Shown here one piece after another: positions 53,408-64,000 of a stretch of 64,000 bases of DNA (position 1 is its first letter; each line of letters begins with the position of its first letter). A program made the position numbers and the translations under genes. The notes under the pieces were generated by a model that made no database searches, had not been told where the DNA came from, and was given only the letters and a program-made list of their open reading frames with translations. This stretch comes from Microbacterium marinilacus (lineage in GTDB: Bacteria; Actinomycetota; Actinomycetes; Actinomycetales; Microbacteriaceae), in NCBI RefSeq assembly GCF_019753765.1, contig NZ_JAIJZW010000007.1:150002-214001 (forward strand), written 5' to 3'.

Positions 53408-54726
53408 CTCAGGAGCCCTTCGTAGTGGCGCTGCTGCAGCTGCGCGTCGATCTGCTTCACGGTCTCGAGGCCCACGCCGACGATGATCAGGATGGAGGCG
53501 CCGCCGAACGGGAAGTTCTGGTTGGCGCCCACCGTCGCGAGCGCGATCAGCGGGATCAGGGCGATGAGGCCGAGGTAGATCGAACCGGGCAGCGTGATGC
53601 GCGTGAGCACGTAGTCGAGGTACTCGGCCGTCGGGCGTCCGGCACGGATGCCCGGGATGAAGCCGCCGTACTTCTTCATGTTGTCGGCGACCTCGACGGG
53701 GTTGAACGTGATCGCGACGTAGAAGTAGGTGAAGCCGATGATCAGCAGGAAGTAGATCGCCATGTACAGCGGGTGGTCGCCCGTCGTCAGATACTGCGAC
53801 ACCCACGTGACCCATGCGGGCGGCATCGTGCCGTCGGCAGGGGTGTAGAACTGCGCGATGAGCGCCGGGATGTACAGCAGCGACGAGGCGAAGATGACGG
53901 GCACGACGCCGGCCATGTTCACCTTGATCGGGATGTAGGTGTTCGTGCCGCCGTAGGTGCGGCGCCCGACCATGCGCTTGGCGTACTGGACGGGCACGCG
54001 ACGCTGCGATTGCTCCACGAAGACCACCAGCGCGACGACGACGATGCCGACGGCCAGCACGAGGAGGAAGATCTCGAAGCCGCGGGCAGCCCAGATGGCG
54101 CCCAGCGCGGCCGGGAAGGTCGCCGCGATCGAGGTGAAGATCAGCAGCGACATGCCGTTGCCGATGCCGCGCTCGGTGACGAGCTCGGCGAACCACATGA
54201 TGAGGCCGGTGCCGGCGGTCATCGTGATGATCATCAGCAGCTGCGCCCACCACGCGTCGTTGACGAGCAGGTTGGTGCACTCGGGAATGCCGGTGACGCC
54301 GAACAGCTGGCCGGTGCGGGCCACCGTGACGAGCGTCGTGGACTGCAGCAGCGCCAGCGCGATCGTGAGGTAGCGCGTGTACTGCGTCAGGCGCGCCTGG
54401 CCCGCCTGGCCCTCCTTGTGGAGGGTCTCGAAGTGCGGGATGACCACGCGCAGCAGCTGGGTGATGATCGTCGCGGTGATGTACGGCATCACGCCGAGCG
54501 CGAAGATCGACAGCTGCAGCAGCGCGCCACCCGAGAACAGGTTGACGAGCGACAGCAGCCCGTCGGTACCCGAGGTCAGGTCGACGCAGTCCTGCACGTT
54601 CGGGAAGTGCACGAACGGGGCGGGCACGTGCGCGCCGAAGCGGTAGATCGCGATGATCGCGAGCGTGAATCCGATCTTCCGCCGCAGATCCGGCGTGCGG
54701 AAGATACGCGCGATGGCGCTGAACAA
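53404..54726 (-). CDS. secY: protein translocase subunit SecY
   Basis: A 440-residue channel subunit of the Sec translocon with ten membrane helices: RIFRTPDLRRKIGFTLAIIA at the N-terminus, GIGNGMSLLIF near residue 185 and the C-terminal cytosolic loop region RPTAEYLDYVLTRITLPG. It starts with TTG at 54726, supported by GGGAGG seven bases upstream. A hairpin upstream may uncouple it from rplO. Confidence 0.97.
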   Translation of the reverse strand: MFSAIARIFRTPDLRRKIGFTLAIIAIYRFGAHVPAPFVHFPNVQDCVDLTSGTDGLLSLVNLFSGGALLQLSIFALGVMPYITATIITQLLRVVIPHFETLHKEGQAGQARLTQYTRYLTIALALLQSTTLVTVARTGQLFGVTGIPECTNLLVNDAWWAQLLMIITMTAGTGLIMWFAELVTERGIGNGMSLLIFTSIAATFPAALGAIWAARGFEIFLLVLAVGIVVVALVVFVEQSQRRVPVQYAKRMVGRRTYGGTNTYIPIKVNMAGVVPVIFASSLLYIPALIAQFYTPADGTMPPAWVTWVSQYLTTGDHPLYMAIYFLLIIGFTYFYVAITFNPVEVADNMKKYGGFIPGIRAGRPTAEYLDYVLTRITLPGSIYLGLIALIPLIALATVGANQNFPFGGASILIIVGVGLETVKQIDAQLQQRHYEGLLR

Positions 54727-54787
54727 GGACGTGCCTCCCGGTTATTGAGACGATCCGCCGATGGCAGGACCGACCTCCAGGCTAACG

Positions 54788-54820
54788 CAAGGGCCCGGGA
54801 GCGACGCTCCCGGGCCCTTG
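54788..54820 (-). terminator. perfect hairpin between rplO and secY
   Basis: CAAGGGCCCGGGAGC and its exact complement form a 15-bp stem with a 3-base loop seven bases after the rplO stop. It has the form of an intrinsic terminator or attenuator inside the spc operon. A secY promoter would have to lie in 54727-54787; none is obvious. Confidence 0.7.
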
Positions 54821-54827
54821 ACGCCGA

Positions 54828-55328
54828 TTACTTGACGCTGCCGCCGGCGGCGACGATCTTCTGCTCGGCCGAGCCGGAGACCTTGTCCACCGTCACGGTC
54901 AGGGCCACGGAGATCTCGCCGTTGCCGAGGACCTTGACCTTCTCGTTCTTGCGGACCGCACCCTTGGCGACGAGGTCGGCGACGGTCACGTCGCCACCCG
55001 TCGGGTAGAGCTCCGCGAGCTTGTCCAGGTTCACGACCTGGTACTCGACGCGGAACGGGTTCTTGAAGCCGCGCAGCTTCGGCGTGCGCATGTGCAGCGG
55101 CATCTGGCCACCCTCGAAGCCGGGGCGGACGCTGTAGCGGGCCTTGGTGCCCTTCGTACCGCGACCGGCCGTCTTGCCCTTCGAGCCCTCACCGCGACCC
55201 ACGCGGGTCTTGGCGGTGTTGGCGCCCGGGACGGGACGGAGGTGGTGCACCTTCAGCACGCCGGGACGCTTCGTCTCGGCGGCCGTGCTCTTCTCGGCCT
55301 TCTCGGCCGTGGCCTTCTTCTCAGCCAT
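54828..55328 (-). CDS. rplO: 50S ribosomal protein L15
   Basis: A 166-residue L15 with a roughly 20-residue Ala/Lys/Glu N-terminal extension, then [37 protein letters not shown] and [14 protein letters not shown]. Its ATG overlaps the rpmD stop (TGATG). A strong hairpin follows it. Confidence 0.97.
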   Translation of the reverse strand: MAEKKATAEKAEKSTAAETKRPGVLKVHHLRPVPGANTAKTRVGRGEGSKGKTAGRGTKGTKARYSVRPGFEGGQMPLHMRTPKLRGFKNPFRVEYQVVNLDKLAELYPTGGDVTVADLVAKGAVRKNEKVKVLGNGEISVALTVTVDKVSGSAEQKIVAAGGSVK

Positions 55329-55513
55329 CAGTCGATCTCCTCAACACTCACGAGGTGAGCGACGGCGCGGACGTATCCGCGCGTCTGGGCGTCGTCGGGC
55401 CGGACGACCGAGTCGCCGATCCGCTTCAGACCGAGCGAACGCAGCGTGTCGCGCTGGTTCTGCTTCTCGCTCACCTTGGACTTGACCTGGGTCACCTTCA
55501 GACGAGCAGCCAT
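55328..55513 (-). CDS. rpmD: 50S ribosomal protein L30
   Basis: A 61-residue L30: [20 protein letters not shown] and [17 protein letters not shown]. Full length. ATG 55513 overlaps the rpsE stop; upstream in-frame codons belong to rpsE in another frame. Confidence 0.96.
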   Translation of the reverse strand: MAARLKVTQVKSKVSEKQNQRDTLRSLGLKRIGDSVVRPDDAQTRGYVRAVAHLVSVEEID

Positions 55514-56220
55514 CACGCACCCACCTTCGCAGCGGCGGCGGCCTCGGCCTCCGCACGGACGAGACGTGCCGGCGCGACCTGGTCGAACTCGAGGCCGCGA
55601 CGCGCGGCGACCGCACGGGGCTCCTCGAGCTGCTTCAGGGCCTCGACGGTCGCGTGCACGATGTTGATCGTGTTCGACGAGCCGAGCGACTTCGACAGCA
55701 CGTCGTGGATGCCGGCGCACTCGAGCACGGCGCGGACCGGACCGCCGGCGATGACACCGGTACCGGCGGACGCCGGACGAAGCAGCACGACACCGGCGGC
55801 GGCCTCACCCTGCACGGGGTGCGGGATGGTGGCGCCGGCGCGCGGGACGCGGAAGAAGTTGCGCTTCGCGTCCTCGACGCCCTTGGAGATGGCCAGGGGC
55901 ACCTCGCGGGCCTTGCCGTAGCCGACACCGACCACGCCGTTGCCGTCGCCGACGACCACGAGGGCGGTGAAGCTGAAGCGACGACCACCCTTCACGACCT
56001 TCGACACGCGGTTGATGGTGACCACGCGCTCCAGGAACTGGTTGTCCGCGCCACGGTCGTTGCGGTCACGACCGCCACGGCCCTGGTTGCGGTCGCCACG
56101 GCCGCCACGGCGGTCGCCGCGCTCGCTGCGCTGCTCGGTCTGAGCCTGCTCGGGCTGCGCCTGCTCGGCGCCGGCCTCGGGGGCCTCGGTGGTCACTTCG
56201 GTCTCCTTGTTGTCACTCAC
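55513..56220 (-). CDS. rpsE: 30S ribosomal protein S5
   Basis: A 235-residue S5. The double-stranded-RNA-binding core begins at [20 protein letters not shown] and includes [18 protein letters not shown] and the C-terminal S5 domain. It carries a roughly 60-residue N-terminal extension that is Gln/Glu-rich and then Arg/Gly-rich, common in Microbacteriaceae. GTG 56220 overlaps the rplR stop. Confidence 0.97.
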   Translation of the reverse strand: MSDNKETEVTTEAPEAGAEQAQPEQAQTEQRSERGDRRGGRGDRNQGRGGRDRNDRGADNQFLERVVTINRVSKVVKGGRRFSFTALVVVGDGNGVVGVGYGKAREVPLAISKGVEDAKRNFFRVPRAGATIPHPVQGEAAAGVVLLRPASAGTGVIAGGPVRAVLECAGIHDVLSKSLGSSNTINIVHATVEALKQLEEPRAVAARRGLEFDQVAPARLVRAEAEAAAAAKVGA

Positions 56221-56576
56221 AGGTTCAGCCCCCCTTCGCGGGCGCCGTCGGCGATCGCCGCGACACGGCCCGCGTAGCGGTTGCCGCCGCGGTCGAACAC
56301 GACGTCGGTGAAACCGGCGGCCTTGGCACGCTCGGCGAGGACCTCGCCGACCTTGCGGGCCTTCGCGGTCTTGTCACCGTCGAACGAGCGCACGTCGTTC
56401 TCGAGCGTCGAGGCAGAGGCCACGGTGTGGCCCTTGCTGTCGTCGACGAGCTGCACGAAGACGTGGCGCGCCGAACGGGTCACGACGAGACGAGGACGGA
56501 CCTCGGTGCCGACGACCTTCTTGCGAAGGCGAGCGTGGCGGCGCGAACGCGCGGCGGACTTCGACTTCACAGCCAT
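56217..56576 (-). CDS. rplR: 50S ribosomal protein L18
   Basis: A 119-residue 5S-rRNA-binding protein: [35 protein letters not shown] and [20 protein letters not shown]. It overlaps rpsE by four bases and starts two bases after rplF. Confidence 0.97.
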   Translation of the reverse strand: MAVKSKSAARSRRHARLRKKVVGTEVRPRLVVTRSARHVFVQLVDDSKGHTVASASTLENDVRSFDGDKTAKARKVGEVLAERAKAAGFTDVVFDRGGNRYAGRVAAIADGAREGGLNL

Positions 56577-56578
56577 GA

Positions 56579-57115
56579 TTACTTACCAGCCTTTCCGGCC
56601 TTGCGACGCACGACCTCGCCCGCGTAGCGGACACCCTTGCCCTTGTACGGCTCAGGCTTGCGGATCTTGCGGATGTTGGCGGCGGTCTCACCGACGGCCT
56701 GCTTGTCGATGCCGCTCACCGTGAGCTTGTTGTTGCCCTCGACGGTGAACGTGATGCCGGCCGGCGGCTCGACGGTGACGGGGTGCGAGAAGCCCAGGGC
56801 GAACTCGACGGACGAGCCCTTCTGCGCCACGCGGTAACCGGTGCCGACGACCTCGAGGCCCTTGGAGTAGCCCTCGGTCACGCCGATGATGTTGTTGTTG
56901 ATCAGGGTGCGCGTGAGCCCGTGCAGCGAACGCGACTCGCGCTCGTCGTCGGGGCGGGTGACGAGAACCTGGTTCTCCTCGACCTTGACCTCGATGGGGC
57001 GGGCCACGACGAGCGCGAGCTCGCCCTTGGGGCCCTTCACGGCGATCTGCTGCCCGTCGACCGTCACAGTGACGCCGGCGGGGATGTCAATGGGAAGACG
57101 TCCAATACGCGACAT
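56579..57115 (-). CDS. rplF: 50S ribosomal protein L6
   Basis: A 178-residue L6 with two alpha/beta repeats: [20 protein letters not shown] at the start, LIVAT-like [18 protein letters not shown], and the C-terminal signature [15 protein letters not shown]. It sits near the factor-binding region of the 50S subunit. Confidence 0.97.
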   Translation of the reverse strand: MSRIGRLPIDIPAGVTVTVDGQQIAVKGPKGELALVVARPIEVKVEENQVLVTRPDDERESRSLHGLTRTLINNNIIGVTEGYSKGLEVVGTGYRVAQKGSSVEFALGFSHPVTVEPPAGITFTVEGNNKLTVSGIDKQAVGETAANIRKIRKPEPYKGKGVRYAGEVVRRKAGKAGK

Positions 57116-57121
57116 GAGGGA

Positions 57122-57520
57122 TCACCACACGTAGGCGAGAACTTCCCCGCCCACGCCCTTCTGCTCAGCCTGACGGTCGGTGAGGAGACCGGAGGAGGTG
57201 GACAGGATGGCGACGCCGAGCCCGCCGAGAACGCGGGGCAGCTCGGTCGACTTCGCGTACACGCGGAGACCGGGCTTCGAGACGCGCTTGATGCCGGCGA
57301 TCGACCGCTCGCGGTTCGGGCCGTACTTCAGCGTCATCGTGAGGGTCTTGCCGACGCGGGCGTCCGCCTCCTCCCAGGAGGAGATGTAGCCCTCCTGCTT
57401 GAGGATGTCCGCGATGTGCGTCTTGAGCTTGCTCGACGGCAGCGACACGGAGTCGTGGTGCGCCGAGTTCGCGTTGCGCAGACGGGTCAGCATGTCTGCG
57501 ACCGGGTCTGTCATGGTCAT
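57122..57520 (-). CDS. rpsH: 30S ribosomal protein S8
   Basis: A 132-residue S8: [20 protein letters not shown] and the C-terminal [20 protein letters not shown]8 is the autoregulator of the spc operon in E. coli. Here it follows a 154-base spacer with a possible promoter and a strong hairpin where rpsN would normally be. Confidence 0.97.
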   Translation of the reverse strand: MTMTDPVADMLTRLRNANSAHHDSVSLPSSKLKTHIADILKQEGYISSWEEADARVGKTLTMTLKYGPNRERSIAGIKRVSKPGLRVYAKSTELPRVLGGLGVAILSTSSGLLTDRQAEQKGVGGEVLAYVW

Positions 57521-57612
57521 ATGACTTGTCCTTTTTTCATGAGGTTTCGGCTGCCGTTACACGACAGACGACCTTCCTGAATGATCCTTGTTCAGTTGTC
57601 CGAGCGGCGTTC

Positions 57613-57672
57613 CGCCGCCGGACCGGGGACACGCCCTGGTCCGGCGGCGAAATGCACAAACGCTCGATTGTA
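57613..57672 (-). promoter_or_regulatory. internal promoter-like box and leader hairpin before rpsH
   Basis: TACAAT (57672-57667, minus strand) lies three bases past the rplE stop and is a good -10 match, though no -35 box is clear. Downstream a 12-bp stem (57613-57624 with 57638-57649) has further pairing in its loop. The pair could act as an internal start with a structured leader, or as an attenuator for the distal spc genes. Confidence 0.4.
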
Positions 57673-57674
57673 CC

Positions 57675-58262
57675 TCAGGCCTGCTGGTCCTCGGTACGGA
57701 ACGGGAAGCCGAGGTGACGGAGGAGCGCACGGCCCTCGTCGTCCGACTTCGCGGTGGTCACGACGGTGATGTCGAAGCCCCGGACACGGTCGATCTTGTC
57801 CTGGTTGATCTCGTGGAAGACCGACTGCTCCTGCAGACCGAACGTGTAGTTGCCGTTGCCGTCGAACTGCTTGCCCGACAGGCCGCGGAAGTCGCGGATG
57901 CGGGGCAGCGCCAGCGAGACGAGACGGTCCAGGAACTCCCACGCACGGTCGCCACGCAGGGTGACGTGCGCGCCGATGGCCTGGCCCTCGCGCAGCTTGA
58001 ACTGCGCGATCGACTTCTTCGCCTTGGTGACGACGGGCTTCTGACCGGTGATCGCGGTGAGGTCGGCGACCGCACCCTCGATGACCTTGGAGTCGCGAGC
58101 GGCCTCGCCGACACCCGTGTTGACGACGACCTTGACCAGGCCGGGGATCTGCATGACGTTGTCGTAGCCGAACTCGTCCTGCAGCTTCTGGCGGATCTGG
58201 TCGCGGTAGACCTGCTTCAGGCGCGGCTGGATTTTGCCAGCCTGCGCGTCAATGGTGCTCAC
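57675..58262 (-). CDS. rplE: 50S ribosomal protein L5
   Basis: A 195-residue 5S-rRNA-binding protein: [37 protein letters not shown] and [19 protein letters not shown]. The GTG start lies two bases after rplX. It is followed not by rpsN but by a non-coding spacer. Confidence 0.97.
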   Translation of the reverse strand: MSTIDAQAGKIQPRLKQVYRDQIRQKLQDEFGYDNVMQIPGLVKVVVNTGVGEAARDSKVIEGAVADLTAITGQKPVVTKAKKSIAQFKLREGQAIGAHVTLRGDRAWEFLDRLVSLALPRIRDFRGLSGKQFDGNGNYTFGLQEQSVFHEINQDKIDRVRGFDITVVTTAKSDDEGRALLRHLGFPFRTEDQQA

Positions 58263-58264
58263 TG

Positions 58265-58624
58265 TCAGATGTCCTTACCCGACTTCTTCGCGTAGCGCAC
58301 GCGAACAGTCTTCTTGACGCCGTCCTTGACCTGCTCCTCGACGCGGAAGCCCACGCGGGTCGGCTTCTTCGTCTCGGGGTCGACGAGCGCGACGTTGGAA
58401 ATGTGGATGGGCGCCTCGTACGTCTCGATGCCACCGGTCTTGGTGCCCCGCTGGGTCTGACCGATCCGGTTGTGCTTCGTGATGTAGTTGATGCCCTCGA
58501 CGACGACACGCTGGCCGCCGTCGACGACCTCGAGGACCTTGCCCTGCTTGCCGCGGTCTCCGCCGCGGTCCTGCTTGGCGCCGGTGACGACCTGGACCAG
58601 GTCGCCCTTCTTGATCTTCGCCAT
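58265..58624 (-). CDS. rplX: 50S ribosomal protein L24
   Basis: A 119-residue L24 with the KOW motif: [20 protein letters not shown] and [10 protein letters not shown]. The C-terminal [20 protein letters not shown] is longer than in E. coli, as usual in actinobacteria. It starts three bases after rplN. Confidence 0.97.
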   Translation of the reverse strand: MAKIKKGDLVQVVTGAKQDRGGDRGKQGKVLEVVDGGQRVVVEGINYITKHNRIGQTQRGTKTGGIETYEAPIHISNVALVDPETKKPTRVGFRVEEQVKDGVKKTVRVRYAKKSGKDI

Positions 58625-58627
58625 GGG

Positions 58628-58996
58628 TTACAGCACCTCCGGGGCGAGCGAGACGATCTTCATGAACTTGCGGTCACGAAGCTCGCGGCCGACCGGGCCG
58701 AAGATGCGGGTGCCGCGGGGCTCCCCGTCGTTCTTCAGGATCACGGCGGCGTTCTCGTCGAACTTGATGTACGAGCCGTCGGCGCGGCGCGTCTGCTTCA
58801 CAGTGCGGACGACGACCGCCTTGACGACGTCGCCCTTCTTGACGTTGCCGCCCGGGATCGCGTCCTTGACCGTCGCGACGATGGTGTCGCCCACGCCGGC
58901 GTAGCGGCGGTTCGAACCACCGAGAACGCGGATCGTGAGGAGCTCCTTCGCGCCGGTGTTGTCGGCGACCTTGAGGCGGGACTCGGTCTGAATCAC
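58628..58996 (-). CDS. rplN: 50S ribosomal protein L14
   Basis: A 122-residue L14: [20 protein letters not shown] and the conserved [19 protein letters not shown] 58996 overlaps the rpsQ stop (GTGA). Confidence 0.97.
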   Translation of the reverse strand: MIQTESRLKVADNTGAKELLTIRVLGGSNRRYAGVGDTIVATVKDAIPGGNVKKGDVVKAVVVRTVKQTRRADGSYIKFDENAAVILKNDGEPRGTRIFGPVGRELRDRKFMKIVSLAPEVL

Positions 58997-59301
58997 TTGG
59001 CCTTCTCCAGAATCTCAACCAGGCGCCAGCGCTTGGTGGCGCTGAGCGGACGGGTCTCGTTGATCACAACGAGGTCGCCGATGCCGGCGGTGTTCTGCTC
59101 GTCGTGCGCCTTGAGCTTCGTGGTGCGACGGATGACCTTGCCGTAGAGGGGGTGCTTCACGCGGTCCTCGACCTCGACGACGATCGTCTTGTCCATCTTG
59201 TCGCTCACGACGTAGCCGCGAGCCGACTTGCGGTAGCCACGCGCGGCGGCGTCGCGCACGTCGTGCTCGGCGTGCTCCACAGCCTTCTTGTCGGTGGCCA
59301 T
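58993..59301 (-). CDS. rpsQ: 30S ribosomal protein S17
   Basis: A 102-residue S17 OB-fold protein with a roughly 25-residue N-terminal extension before [20 protein letters not shown] and [22 protein letters not shown] 59301 is preferred to GTG 59304 because AGGGAGAGG lies seven bases upstream; either overlaps the rpmC stop. Confidence 0.96.
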   Translation of the reverse strand: MATDKKAVEHAEHDVRDAAARGYRKSARGYVVSDKMDKTIVVEVEDRVKHPLYGKVIRRTTKLKAHDEQNTAGIGDLVVINETRPLSATKRWRLVEILEKAK

Positions 59302-59606
59302 CACTCAGCCTCTCCCTCGGCGGCCGGAGTCTCCTCGGCCTTCTTCGCCTTGCTCTTCTTGGCCTTCGCCGCGACGGGGGCGGGCGTGGCACGGATGCCC
59401 AGCTCGCGCTCCCGGATCACGGTGTAGAGCCGCGCGATGTCGCGCTTCACGGCGCGGATGCGGCCGTGGCTCTCGAGCTGGCCGGTGGCCGACTGGAAGC
59501 GCAGGTTGAACAGCTCTTCCTTGGCCTTGCGCAGCTCCTCGACGAGGCGCTGGTCCTCGAACGTGTCGAGCTCGCTCGTGGCGAGCTCCTTGGTGCCGAT
59601 CGCCAT
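59301..59606 (-). CDS. rpmC: 50S ribosomal protein L29
   Basis: A 101-residue L29. The helical core [20 protein letters not shown] and [20 protein letters not shown] is followed by a Lys/Ala/Glu-rich C-terminal extension of about 25 residues. The extra tail lies near the polypeptide exit of the ribosome. The ATG overlaps the rplP stop (TAATG). Confidence 0.96.
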   Translation of the reverse strand: MAIGTKELATSELDTFEDQRLVEELRKAKEELFNLRFQSATGQLESHGRIRAVKRDIARLYTVIRERELGIRATPAPVAAKAKKSKAKKAEETPAAEGEAE

Positions 59607-60025
59607 TACGCGTCGCCCTCCTCGCGCTTGATGATGCGTGCCTTCAGAGGCAGCTTGTGAATGGCACGGGTCAGCGCCTCGCGAGCGAGCTGCTCGTTGA
59701 CACCGGCGACCTCGAAGAGGACGCGACCCGGCTTGACGTTGGCGACCCACCACTCCGGCGAGCCCTTGCCGGAGCCCATGCGGGTCTCGGCGGGCTTCTT
59801 CGTGAGGGGACGGTCGGGGTAGATGTTGATCCACACCTTGCCGCCACGCTTGATGTGACGCGTCATGGCGATACGAGCGGACTCGATCTGACGGTTCGTC
59901 ACGTACGCGGACGTGAGGGCCTGGATGCCGTACTCACCGAAGGAGACCTTCGTGCCGCCCGTCGCCGCGCCATCCCGCTTGGGGTGGTGCTGCTTGCGGT
60001 ACTTGACCTTGCGGGGGATGAGCAT
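59606..60025 (-). CDS. rplP: 50S ribosomal protein L16
   Basis: A 139-residue L16: [40 protein letters not shown] and [20 protein letters not shown]. Located near the peptidyl-transferase centre. The ATG overlaps the rpsC stop. Confidence 0.98.
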   Translation of the reverse strand: MLIPRKVKYRKQHHPKRDGAATGGTKVSFGEYGIQALTSAYVTNRQIESARIAMTRHIKRGGKVWINIYPDRPLTKKPAETRMGSGKGSPEWWVANVKPGRVLFEVAGVNEQLAREALTRAIHKLPLKARIIKREEGDA

Positions 60026-60786
60026 TACGCCGAAGCTCCTTCCACGGCCTGCGGGGCCTCGGCGTCGTTACGACGCGGGCCGCGGCGGCCGCCACGGTCG
60101 CGGTCACGGGCCGGCTTCATGTTGGCCTGCTCGCGCGCGAGTTCCTTGTTGGTGAGGTCGCCCTTGTAGATCCAGACCTTCACGCCGATGCGGCCGAAGG
60201 TGGTCTTGGCCTCGTAGAAGCCGTAGTCGATGTTCGCGCGCAGCGTGTGCAGCGGCACACGACCCTCGCGGTAGAACTCCGACCGGCTCATCTCCGCGCC
60301 GCCGAGGCGGCCCGAGACCTGGATCCGGACGCCCTTGGCGCCGGCGCGCTGGGCACCCTGCAGCCCCTTGCGCATCGCGCGGCGGAAGGCCACGCGGGCG
60401 CTGAGCTGCTCGGCGACGCCCTGGGCGACGAGCTGAGCGTCGGCCTCGGGGTTCTTGACCTCGAGGATGTTCAGCTGGATCTGCTTGCCGGTGAGCTTCT
60501 CGAGCTCGCCGCGGATGCGCTCGGCCTCCGCGCCACGACGTCCGATCACGATGCCCGGGCGGGCGGTGTGGATGTCGACGCGGACGCGGTCGCGGGTGCG
60601 CTCGATCTCGATCCGGCTCACGCCGGCGCGGTCGAGGTTCGACTGCAGGAGCTTGCGGACCTTGATGTCCTCGGCCACGTAGTCGGCGTACCGCTGACCC
60701 GGCTTCGTCGAGTCAGAGAACCAGCGCGAGACGTGGTCCGTCGTGATGCCGAGGCGGAAGCCGTACGGGTTTACCTTCTGTCCCAT
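60025..60786 (-). CDS. rpsC: 30S ribosomal protein S3
   Basis: A 253-residue S3: [20 protein letters not shown], the KH domain with [20 protein letters not shown], and [20 protein letters not shown]. The C-terminal Arg/Gly-rich tail is typical of actinobacteria. It starts at the last base of the rplV stop. Confidence 0.98.
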   Translation of the reverse strand: MGQKVNPYGFRLGITTDHVSRWFSDSTKPGQRYADYVAEDIKVRKLLQSNLDRAGVSRIEIERTRDRVRVDIHTARPGIVIGRRGAEAERIRGELEKLTGKQIQLNILEVKNPEADAQLVAQGVAEQLSARVAFRRAMRKGLQGAQRAGAKGVRIQVSGRLGGAEMSRSEFYREGRVPLHTLRANIDYGFYEAKTTFGRIGVKVWIYKGDLTNKELAREQANMKPARDRDRGGRRGPRRNDAEAPQAVEGASA

Positions 60787-61181
60787 TACTTGCTCGCCTT
60801 CTTCTTGCTGCCGGCAGCGGTCTCAGCGACCTCCGGCGTGGAGAGCACGACCGTGATGTGGCTCGTGCGCTTCTTGATCTGGAACGCGCGGCCCTGTGCA
60901 CGGGGCTGGAAACGCTTCAGCGTCGTGCCCTCGTCCACGTAGGCGTTCTTCACGAACAGGTCCTGCTCGTCCAGGTACTCGCCGTCCTTGTCGGCCTTCA
61001 CCTGCGCGTTGGCCATGGCCGACGCGACGAGCTTGTAGATCGGCTCGGAAGCCGACTGCGGCGCGAACTTCAGGATCGCGAGCGCCTCCTGGGCCTGCTT
61101 GCCCTTGATGAGAGCGACGACACGACGAGCCTTCTGAGGGGTCACGCGGATGTGTCGCACGCGTGCGATGGACTCCACCAT
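60786..61181 (-). CDS. rplV: 50S ribosomal protein L22
   Basis: A 131-residue L22: [20 protein letters not shown] and the hairpin region [20 protein letters not shown] that lines the exit tunnel. ATG 61181 begins the conserved part; the frame is open further upstream but overlaps rpsS. Confidence 0.97.
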   Translation of the reverse strand: MVESIARVRHIRVTPQKARRVVALIKGKQAQEALAILKFAPQSASEPIYKLVASAMANAQVKADKDGEYLDEQDLFVKNAYVDEGTTLKRFQPRAQGRAFQIKKRTSHITVVLSTPEVAETAAGSKKKASK

Positions 61182-61203
61182 TTCTCTCTCCTCCTCGGTC
61201 GCC

Positions 61204-61485
61204 TTAGCGGCGACGGCCCTTCTTGTCGTCCTTCTCATGGCCGCGGAAGGTGCGGGTGGGCGCGAACTCGCCCAGCTTGTGGCCCACGAGCGTCTCGGTG
61301 ACGAACACCGGGATGTGCTTGCGGCCGTCGTGCACGGCGATCGTGTGACCCAGCATCGCCGGGATGATCATCGATCGACGCGACCAGGTCTTGATCACGT
61401 TCTTGGTGCCGGCTTCGTTCTGCGAGACCACCTTGCGCAGCAGGTGCTCGTCGACGAAGGGGCCCTTCTTCAGACTGCGGGGCAT
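61204..61485 (-). CDS. rpsS: 30S ribosomal protein S19
   Basis: A 93-residue S19: [40 protein letters not shown] and [20 protein letters not shown]. Full length, in the head of the 30S subunit. It lies 11 bases after rplB. Confidence 0.98.
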   Translation of the reverse strand: MPRSLKKGPFVDEHLLRKVVSQNEAGTKNVIKTWSRRSMIIPAMLGHTIAVHDGRKHIPVFVTETLVGHKLGEFAPTRTFRGHEKDDKKGRRR

Positions 61486-61496
61486 CTTCTTTACTC

Positions 61497-62336
<840 letters not shown>

Positions 62337-62358
62337 GTTCTCTCTTCCTCCCCGACCG

Positions 62359-62658
62359 TCAGCCGACTGCCGTGAAGATGTCGATGGTGCCCGACTTGAG
62401 CGTGACGATGGCGCGCTTGGTGTCCTTGCGCTTGCCGATGCCGAAGCGGGTGCGACGGGCCTTGCCGACGCGGTTGATCGTGTTGACCGAAGCCACCTTG
62501 ACGCCGAAGATCTTCTCGATCGCGAGCTTGATCTCGGTCTTCGACGAGCGCGGGTCCACGAGGAACGTGTACTTGCCCTCGTCGATGAGCGAGTAGCTCT
62601 TCTCCGAGACGACCGGCTTCAGGATGATGTCGCGCGGGTCCTTCTGGACGGCGGTCAT
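62359..62658 (-). CDS. rplW: 50S ribosomal protein L23
   Basis: A 99-residue L23: [20 protein letters not shown] and [20 protein letters not shown]. It sits at the tunnel exit and docks SRP and trigger factor. The ATG overlaps the rplD stop (ATGA). Confidence 0.98.
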   Translation of the reverse strand: MTAVQKDPRDIILKPVVSEKSYSLIDEGKYTFLVDPRSSKTEIKLAIEKIFGVKVASVNTINRVGKARRTRFGIGKRKDTKRAIVTLKSGTIDIFTAVG

Positions 62659-63314
62659 GCGGAGACCTCCTCGGTGGCGCCGGCCTTCTGCGCGATGAAC
62701 GCGTCGATGGCGGCCTTGGTGAAGACGATGTCGTCCGAGACGAGCACGTCGTAGGCGTTCAGCTGGTCGGCCATCAGCACGTGCACGTAACCGAGGTTGC
62801 GGACGCTGAGGTAGCCGAAGTCGTCCTCGCGGTCGAGCACGACGAGCACGTTCTTGGTCGGCGCGACCTTCGCGAGGAAGGCGGCGGCGTCCTTGGTCGA
62901 GGGCTCGGACACGCCGAACGACTCGACGACGTGCAGGCGGTCGCCGCGGAAGCGGTCGCTGAGCGCGCCCGCGAGGGCGGCGGCGATCATCTTCTTGGGC
63001 GTGCGCTGCGCGTAGTCGCGCGGCTTCGGACCGTGGACGATGCCACCGCCGGTCATGTGCGGCGCACGGATCGAGCCCTGACGGGCGTTACCCGTGCCCT
63101 TCTGCTTGAAGGGCTTGCGGCCGGCGCCCGAGACCTCACCGCGACGCTTGGTCGAGTGGGTGCCCTGGCGAGCCGCCGCGAGCTGCGCGACGACGACCTG
63201 GTGGATCAGCGGGATGTTCGTCTTGACGTCGAACACCGAGGCGGGCAGCTCGACCGAGCCGGCCTTCTTGCCATCGATGCCCTGGACGTCGAGAGCGAGA
63301 GTCGAGTCAGCCAT
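62655..63314 (-). CDS. rplD: 50S ribosomal protein L4
   Basis: A 219-residue L4: [20 protein letters not shown], the extended tunnel loop [20 protein letters not shown] and [20 protein letters not shown]. It starts five bases after rplC. Confidence 0.98.
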   Translation of the reverse strand: MADSTLALDVQGIDGKKAGSVELPASVFDVKTNIPLIHQVVVAQLAAARQGTHSTKRRGEVSGAGRKPFKQKGTGNARQGSIRAPHMTGGGIVHGPKPRDYAQRTPKKMIAAALAGALSDRFRGDRLHVVESFGVSEPSTKDAAAFLAKVAPTKNVLVVLDREDDFGYLSVRNLGYVHVLMADQLNAYDVLVSDDIVFTKAAIDAFIAQKAGATEEVSA

Positions 63315-63319
63315 CTAAC

Positions 63320-63979
63320 TCAGGCCCCCTTCACAGCGTTGCGGACGTACACGGTGCGGCCGCGCGCGCCGGGGACGGCGCCCTTGACGAGCAGCAGACC
63401 CTTCTCGGCGTCGACGGCGTGAACCGTGAGGTTGAGGACGGTCACGCGCTCGGCGCCCATACGGCCGGCCATGCGCATGCCCTTGAAGACGCGGCTCGGG
63501 GTCGACGATGCGCCGATCGAACCGGGCTTGCGGTGGTTGCGGTGCGCACCGTGCGAAGCGGAGACGCCCTTGAAGTTGTGGCGCTTCATGACACCCGCGG
63601 TGCCCTTGCCCTTGCTGGTGCCGACGACGTCGACCAGCTGGCCCGCCTCGAACGTGCCGTCGACGGTGAGCTCCTGGCCCAGCGCGTAGTCGGCGGCGTC
63701 CGCGGTGCGGATCTCGGCGAGGTGGCGGCGCGGCGTGACGCCGGCGGCCTCGAAGTGGCCCGAGAGCGGCTTGTTGACCTTGCGGGGGTCGATCGCGCCG
63801 GCGGCGATCTGGATGGCCGAGTAGCCGTCCTTCTCCGCCGTGCGGACCTGGGTCACCACGTTCGGCGCGAGCTCGATCACCGTGACGGGGATGAGCTTGC
63901 CGTTCTCGTTCCAGACCTGGGTCATGCCAAGCTTGGTGCCCAGCAGACCCTTGGAAACCTTGTTGTTGATGTCAGCCAT
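63320..63979 (-). CDS. rplC: 50S ribosomal protein L3
   Basis: A 219-residue L3: [20 protein letters not shown] and the conserved [20 protein letters not shown] with [13 protein letters not shown]. First complete gene of the S10 operon in this window; rpsJ should lie just beyond the right edge. Confidence 0.98.
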   Translation of the reverse strand: MADINNKVSKGLLGTKLGMTQVWNENGKLIPVTVIELAPNVVTQVRTAEKDGYSAIQIAAGAIDPRKVNKPLSGHFEAAGVTPRRHLAEIRTADAADYALGQELTVDGTFEAGQLVDVVGTSKGKGTAGVMKRHNFKGVSASHGAHRNHRKPGSIGASSTPSRVFKGMRMAGRMGAERVTVLNLTVHAVDAEKGLLLVKGAVPGARGRTVYVRNAVKGA

Positions 63980-63993
63980 GTCGATCCCCGCCC

Positions 63994-64000
63994 TTAGAGC
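63994..64000 (-). CDS. possible last codons of rpsJ (partial, cut by the window edge)
   Basis: On the minus strand the edge reads CTC TAA, then 14 bases including GGGCGGGG before the rplC ATG. In the S10 operon the preceding gene is rpsJ, so this is probably its last codon and stop. Only seven bases are visible. Confidence 0.35.

Overview
The window comes from a high-GC actinobacterium, most likely Microbacteriaceae (Microbacterium or a near relative). The evidence is very GC-rich coding sequence, frequent GTG starts, several TANNNT hexamers 6-7 bases before starts (leaderless transcripts), an intact actinobacterial ribosomal-protein order, a DUF222/HNH endonuclease gene and an LAXTG surface protein. 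This is a reading by eye; no database search was run.

Layout. 1-5.4 kb (+): siderophore-interacting flavoprotein, Ppx/GppA phosphatase, a membrane protein coupled to an ECF-like sigma factor, and an MFS exporter with a MerR regulator. 5.5-7.8 kb (-): rplM-rpsI-glmM. 7.9-11.3 kb (-): a frameshifted DUF222/HNH gene and two tandem paralogous membrane-anchored extracytoplasmic proteins. 11.3-13.5 kb (-): Wzz/BY-kinase and low-molecular-weight tyrosine phosphatase. 13.5-15.8 kb (+): CPBP protease and nucleotide-sugar dehydrogenase. 15.8-32.9 kb (-): a 14-gene polysaccharide operon, most junctions overlapping by 1-7 bases. 33.1-35.5 kb (+): DUF4012 protein and sortase-type surface protein. 36.3-44.1 kb: a second glycan cassette (two pyruvyltransferase-like proteins, two glycosyltransferases, a flippase, an OafA-type acyltransferase) bounded by 51-bp direct repeats made of the last codons of truA. 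44.0-47.8 kb (-): truA, a coiled-coil membrane protein, and patB-luxS-mtnN. 47.8-64 kb (-): rplQ, rpoA, rpsK, rpsM, rpmJ, infA, a DsbA-like protein, map, adk, secY, then the spc and S10 operons up to rplC.

How the genes fit together. The large operon reads as a Wzx/Wzy-type surface polysaccharide pathway. A membrane dehydratase plus aminotransferase (possibly with the GNAT protein) resembles a route to a 2,4-diamino-trideoxy sugar. A fusion protein joins a PglC-like initiating phosphoglycosyl transferase to a WbuB-like glycosyltransferase. CapE-CapF-CapG supply UDP-N-acetyl-L-fucosamine. Further glycosyltransferases, a flippase and a polymerase follow, with chain length probably set by the BY-kinase and phosphatase. 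Ribosomal genes frame the whole accessory block: rplM-rpsI-glmM on one side and truA/rplQ on the other are usually neighbours in actinobacteria, so about 36 kb of surface-glycan and accessory genes appears to sit inside an ancestral housekeeping block.
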